From VBCK01 sp035511515 (lineage in GTDB: Bacteria > Pseudomonadota > Gammaproteobacteria > Burkholderiales > Burkholderiaceae_F): a stretch of DNA of 16,653 bases. Below are positions 14,981-16,653 of the stretch, piece after piece. The stretch is taken from contig DATKFG010000026.1 of the NCBI GenBank assembly GCA_035511515.1, forward strand, positions 1 through 16,653, given 5' to 3'. The stretch's first letter is position 1, and every line of letters begins with the position of its first letter. The translations under genes and the position numbers were made by a program. Under the pieces are notes generated by a model that made no database searches, was not told where the DNA came from, and worked only from the letters and a program-made list of their open reading frames with translations.

Positions 14981-15412
14981 ATGCCGAGACTCAGACAGAC
15001 ACTGATGGTGGCTTTGCCGGTCGTCGCCTTGAGCCTGGCGCCGATGAGCCCGGCGCTCGCGCACGATCACGGGTTCGGGCATGGGCACGGACGTGGCTTC
15101 GGCCACGGCTTCGGGCCGATCGGCGCCGTTGTTGGCGTCGCAGCGGCGATTGCAACGGCGCCCCTGGCGATCATCGCGGCGGCCGCCGAGGCTGCGCCGC
15201 CGCCCGCGGCGTACTACCCGGCGCCGGCTTATTACGCCCCGCCGGGGTATTACCCGGCACCGGCCCGCGTCGTCTATCCGCCCGCGGCGTACTACCCGCC
15301 CGTCTATGCGCCGCCGCCTGCCTACAACTACGGTCCGCCGCCGGGTTATTACCCGCCACCGCCCCCGCCCGCGTATTACCCGGCGCCGCAGGGGTACTAC
15401 CCGCAGCAGTGA
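14981..15412 (+). CDS. Small exported His/Gly- and Pro/Tyr-rich protein
   Basis: A 143-residue protein of unknown function. Residues 1-27 form a Sec signal peptide (cleavage ALA-HD). A His/Gly segment follows at 28-45, with histidines at 28, 30, 34, 36 and 42, of a kind that can bind metal ions. Residues 46-70 are a hydrophobic helix (IGAVVGVAAAIATAPLAIIAA) that may insert in or attach to a membrane. Residues 71-143 are a low-complexity tail built from Pro, Ala and paired tyrosines (YYP about six times, ending PQQ). Such tails occur in proteobacterial envelope proteins of unknown role. The strong ribosome-binding site and complete codons support a real gene. It is followed after 15 bases by the TetR gene. 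Confidence 0.75.
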   Translation: MPRLRQTLMVALPVVALSLAPMSPALAHDHGFGHGHGRGFGHGFGPIGAVVGVAAAIATAPLAIIAAAAEAAPPPAAYYPAPAYYAPPGYYPAPARVVYPPAAYYPPVYAPPPAYNYGPPPGYYPPPPPPAYYPAPQGYYPQQ

Positions 15413-15427
15413 GGGGCGCCTGCATGC

Positions 15428-16126
15428 ATGCGGCCGGGTAGTTCGAAGCCGAATCGGGCCGCCGCTGCAAAGATCGCGGCGCCGCGCGCCGGCCGGCCTT
15501 CGCGCGACGCGGCCTTGCTGCTGCGCGAGCGCATCCTCGACGTTGCGACCGAGTTGCTGTTTACCCACGGCTATGGCGCAACCAGCATCGAGGCGATTGC
15601 CCGCCGGGCGCGCGTTTCAAAGCGGACCTTTTACCAGCGCTTCCCCGACAAGCCGGCGCTGATCACCGCGGTGGTCGGTCGACTGATCGACAACCTGCGA
15701 CCGCCCGCGGACATTCCGTTGATCGAGGGCGAAGGGCTCGAGCAGATCCTGGTCCATCTGGGTTCACTGATCCTGCGCGCGGCGCTGACACCCCGCGTGC
15801 TGCAACTGCAACGCCTGATCGTGGCCGAATCCGGCCGCTTTCCGGACCTGGCCGCTGCAGTTGCGAAGGCCGGCGGCCGGAAGGAGGCGGTGGCCATCAT
15901 CAGCGAGCTGCTGATGCGCGATGCAGGCGGCACGACCCTTTCGCCCGCCCAGGCGGGCTTCGCCGCGCACCAGTTTCTGCAGATGATCGTATCGCTGCCG
16001 CAGCTGCGCGCCATCGGCCTGGGTGCATCGATGACGCCCGGGGAGCTGGACGCCTGGGTGCGGGACACAGTCGCGTTGTTCCTGGACGGTGCCGCCGGCA
16101 TCGCGAAGCGGTCGAGCCCCGACTAA
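15428..16126 (+). CDS. TetR/AcrR-family transcriptional regulator
   Basis: A 232-residue repressor-type protein. After a basic, Ala-rich leader of about 25 residues (RAGRPSRD), the TetR helix-turn-helix runs from about residue 34 to 80: ILDVATELLFTHGYGATSIEAIARRARVSKRTFYQRFPDKPAL. The remaining 150 residues are the helical ligand-binding and dimer domain, with no assignable ligand. ATG 15428 is used; GAGGGG at 15411-15416 is a plausible but distant ribosome-binding site. It is probably transcribed with the preceding Pro/Tyr-rich protein and may control that promoter through the dyad at 14891-14906. The C-terminal region resembles the AefR-like group, but this is by general appearance only. 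Confidence 0.9.
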   Translation: MRPGSSKPNRAAAAKIAAPRAGRPSRDAALLLRERILDVATELLFTHGYGATSIEAIARRARVSKRTFYQRFPDKPALITAVVGRLIDNLRPPADIPLIEGEGLEQILVHLGSLILRAALTPRVLQLQRLIVAESGRFPDLAAAVAKAGGRKEAVAIISELLMRDAGGTTLSPAQAGFAAHQFLQMIVSLPQLRAIGLGASMTPGELDAWVRDTVALFLDGAAGIAKRSSPD

Positions 16127-16261
16127 TTGTCGACTGGCCGCTTTGCGCAACCCAGGAACGGGGGTGGTTGAAACCTCGTCAGCGACGTTCGCGGGACTCC
16201 CATCCGTGGGATTCTGTCCGGTCGCCCGGTGCTATGCTCAATGCGCTGCCCGGAGGGGTTG
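16127..16261. promoter_or_regulatory. Control region of the toxin-antitoxin pair
   Basis: A 135-base gap. TATGCT at 16233-16238 is a good -10 candidate; the -35 side is weak. A short dyad TCCCA/TGGGA lies around 16198-16211, where antitoxin complexes commonly bind. GGAGG at 16252-16256 stands five bases before ATG 16262. Confidence 0.45.
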
Positions 16262-16486
16262 ATGCCCACTCAAGTTGAAGTGCTCCACGCAGAGGCAATG
16301 AAACTCACGCCTGAGGAACGAGCCCATCTGGCGGATCGCTTGCTCGCGAGCCTGTCCGAAGATGCCGAAGTCGAGCAGGCGTGGGCGGTTGAGGTCGAAC
16401 GCCGGATTGCGGAGGTCGAAGCTGGTCGGGCCCAAGTTGTCCCGGCCTCCGACGCGATTTCGCGTGCTCGCACCGCCCTGAAGTGA
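16262..16486 (+). CDS. Antitoxin of a type II system (putative addiction module component family)
   Basis: A 74-residue protein with the hallmark N-terminus of the addiction-module family that pairs with RelE/ParE toxins: LHAEAMKLTPEERAHLADRLLASL followed by an acidic stretch (SEDAEVEQAW) and a helical RRIAEVEAGR segment. In this family the antitoxin binds and neutralises the partner and represses the operon. ATG 16262 is preferred over an in-frame GTG at 16229, because GGAGG stands five bases before it and the family begins here. The stop overlaps the toxin GTG by four bases. Base composition is somewhat less G/C-rich than the flanking genes. Confidence 0.88.
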   Translation: MPTQVEVLHAEAMKLTPEERAHLADRLLASLSEDAEVEQAWAVEVERRIAEVEAGRAQVVPASDAISRARTALK

Positions 16487-16653
16487 CGCCCAATGTCACT
16501 ACTGAGGCTGAACGCGAGCTGATCGACGGAGCGCTGTTCTACACGCGGGAAGGAAATGCCGAACTCGGCTTCGCTTTCATCGCTGAGTTTGAGCACACGC
16601 TAGACAATCTGTGCCGGCAACCGAGACTCGGGTCCGTTTGGCGCGGGACGACA
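16483..16653 (+). CDS. RelE/ParE-family toxin (3' end cut off by the window)
   Basis: The first 57 codons of a toxin partner, open to the last base. The frame starts at GTG 16483 within a GTGA overlap with the antitoxin stop. The residues read as the RelE/ParE fold: an early EAERELIDGALFY helix, a second helix FAFIAEFEHTLDNL, then RQPRLGSVWRG, the turn before the first core strands. Family members are about 95-100 residues, so roughly 40 are missing, including the catalytic or gyrase-binding C-terminal part. Whether it cleaves mRNA or attacks gyrase cannot be told. Confidence 0.85.
   Translation, partial: MTPNVTTEAERELIDGALFYTREGNAELGFAFIAEFEHTLDNLCRQPRLGSVWRGTT

Overview
The window is high-GC bacterial DNA with densely packed genes, short gaps and many 4-base stop/start overlaps. 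Gene content points to a hopanoid-producing proteobacterium, most likely a beta- or gammaproteobacterium. The grounds are the hpnIJKL set, a corrinoid methyltransferase/activator pair, Pro-Tyr-rich envelope protein and G/C-rich REP-like repeats. The taxon is an inference, not a read-out. No rRNA, tRNA, CRISPR array, integrase or complete insertion sequence was seen.

Layout. (1) 1-2923: the 3' end of a one-carbon operon, a methyltetrahydrofolate-corrinoid methyltransferase (left end cut off) followed by a 2Fe-2S/ASKHA reductive activator of corrinoid proteins. Substrate methyltransferase and corrinoid protein would lie to the left. (2) 2925-3056: a perfect 45-bp inverted pair of REP-like elements. 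(3) 3100-7682: hpnI-hpnJ-hpnK-hpnL, the branch that attaches an amino sugar to bacteriohopanetetrol and converts it to the cyclitol ether. A third REP-like copy lies between hpnJ and hpnK and supplies the ribosome-binding site of hpnK. (4) 7646-10415 (minus strand): a signalling locus of a NarL/LuxR-type response regulator whose phospho-acceptor Asp is Glu, a soluble PAS-PAS histidine kinase, and a CheY-like single-domain receiver. (5) 10636-13455: tryptophanase coupled to an exported amidohydrolase that starts with TTG. (6) 13484-14803 (minus): a second exported amidohydrolase of the same broad superfamily, convergent with the first. (7) 14981-16126: a small exported His/Gly- and Pro/Tyr-rich protein and a TetR-family regulator, with a dyad overlapping a promoter upstream. 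(8) 16262-16653: a type II toxin-antitoxin pair, with the ParE/RelE-like toxin cut off by the right edge.

How the parts work together. HpnI would add N-acetylglucosamine to bacteriohopanetetrol, HpnK remove the acetyl group, HpnJ rearrange the sugar to the cyclitol, and HpnL act in the membrane in an unknown step. Tryptophanase would split tryptophan to indole, pyruvate and ammonia. Its coupled amidohydrolase may be a peptidase that feeds it, but this is inference. The points most worth a second look are the repeat-derived translation start of hpnK, the Asp-to-Glu response regulator and the TetR/Pro-Tyr protein locus with its dyad. I did not find a clearly new defence or mobile system.
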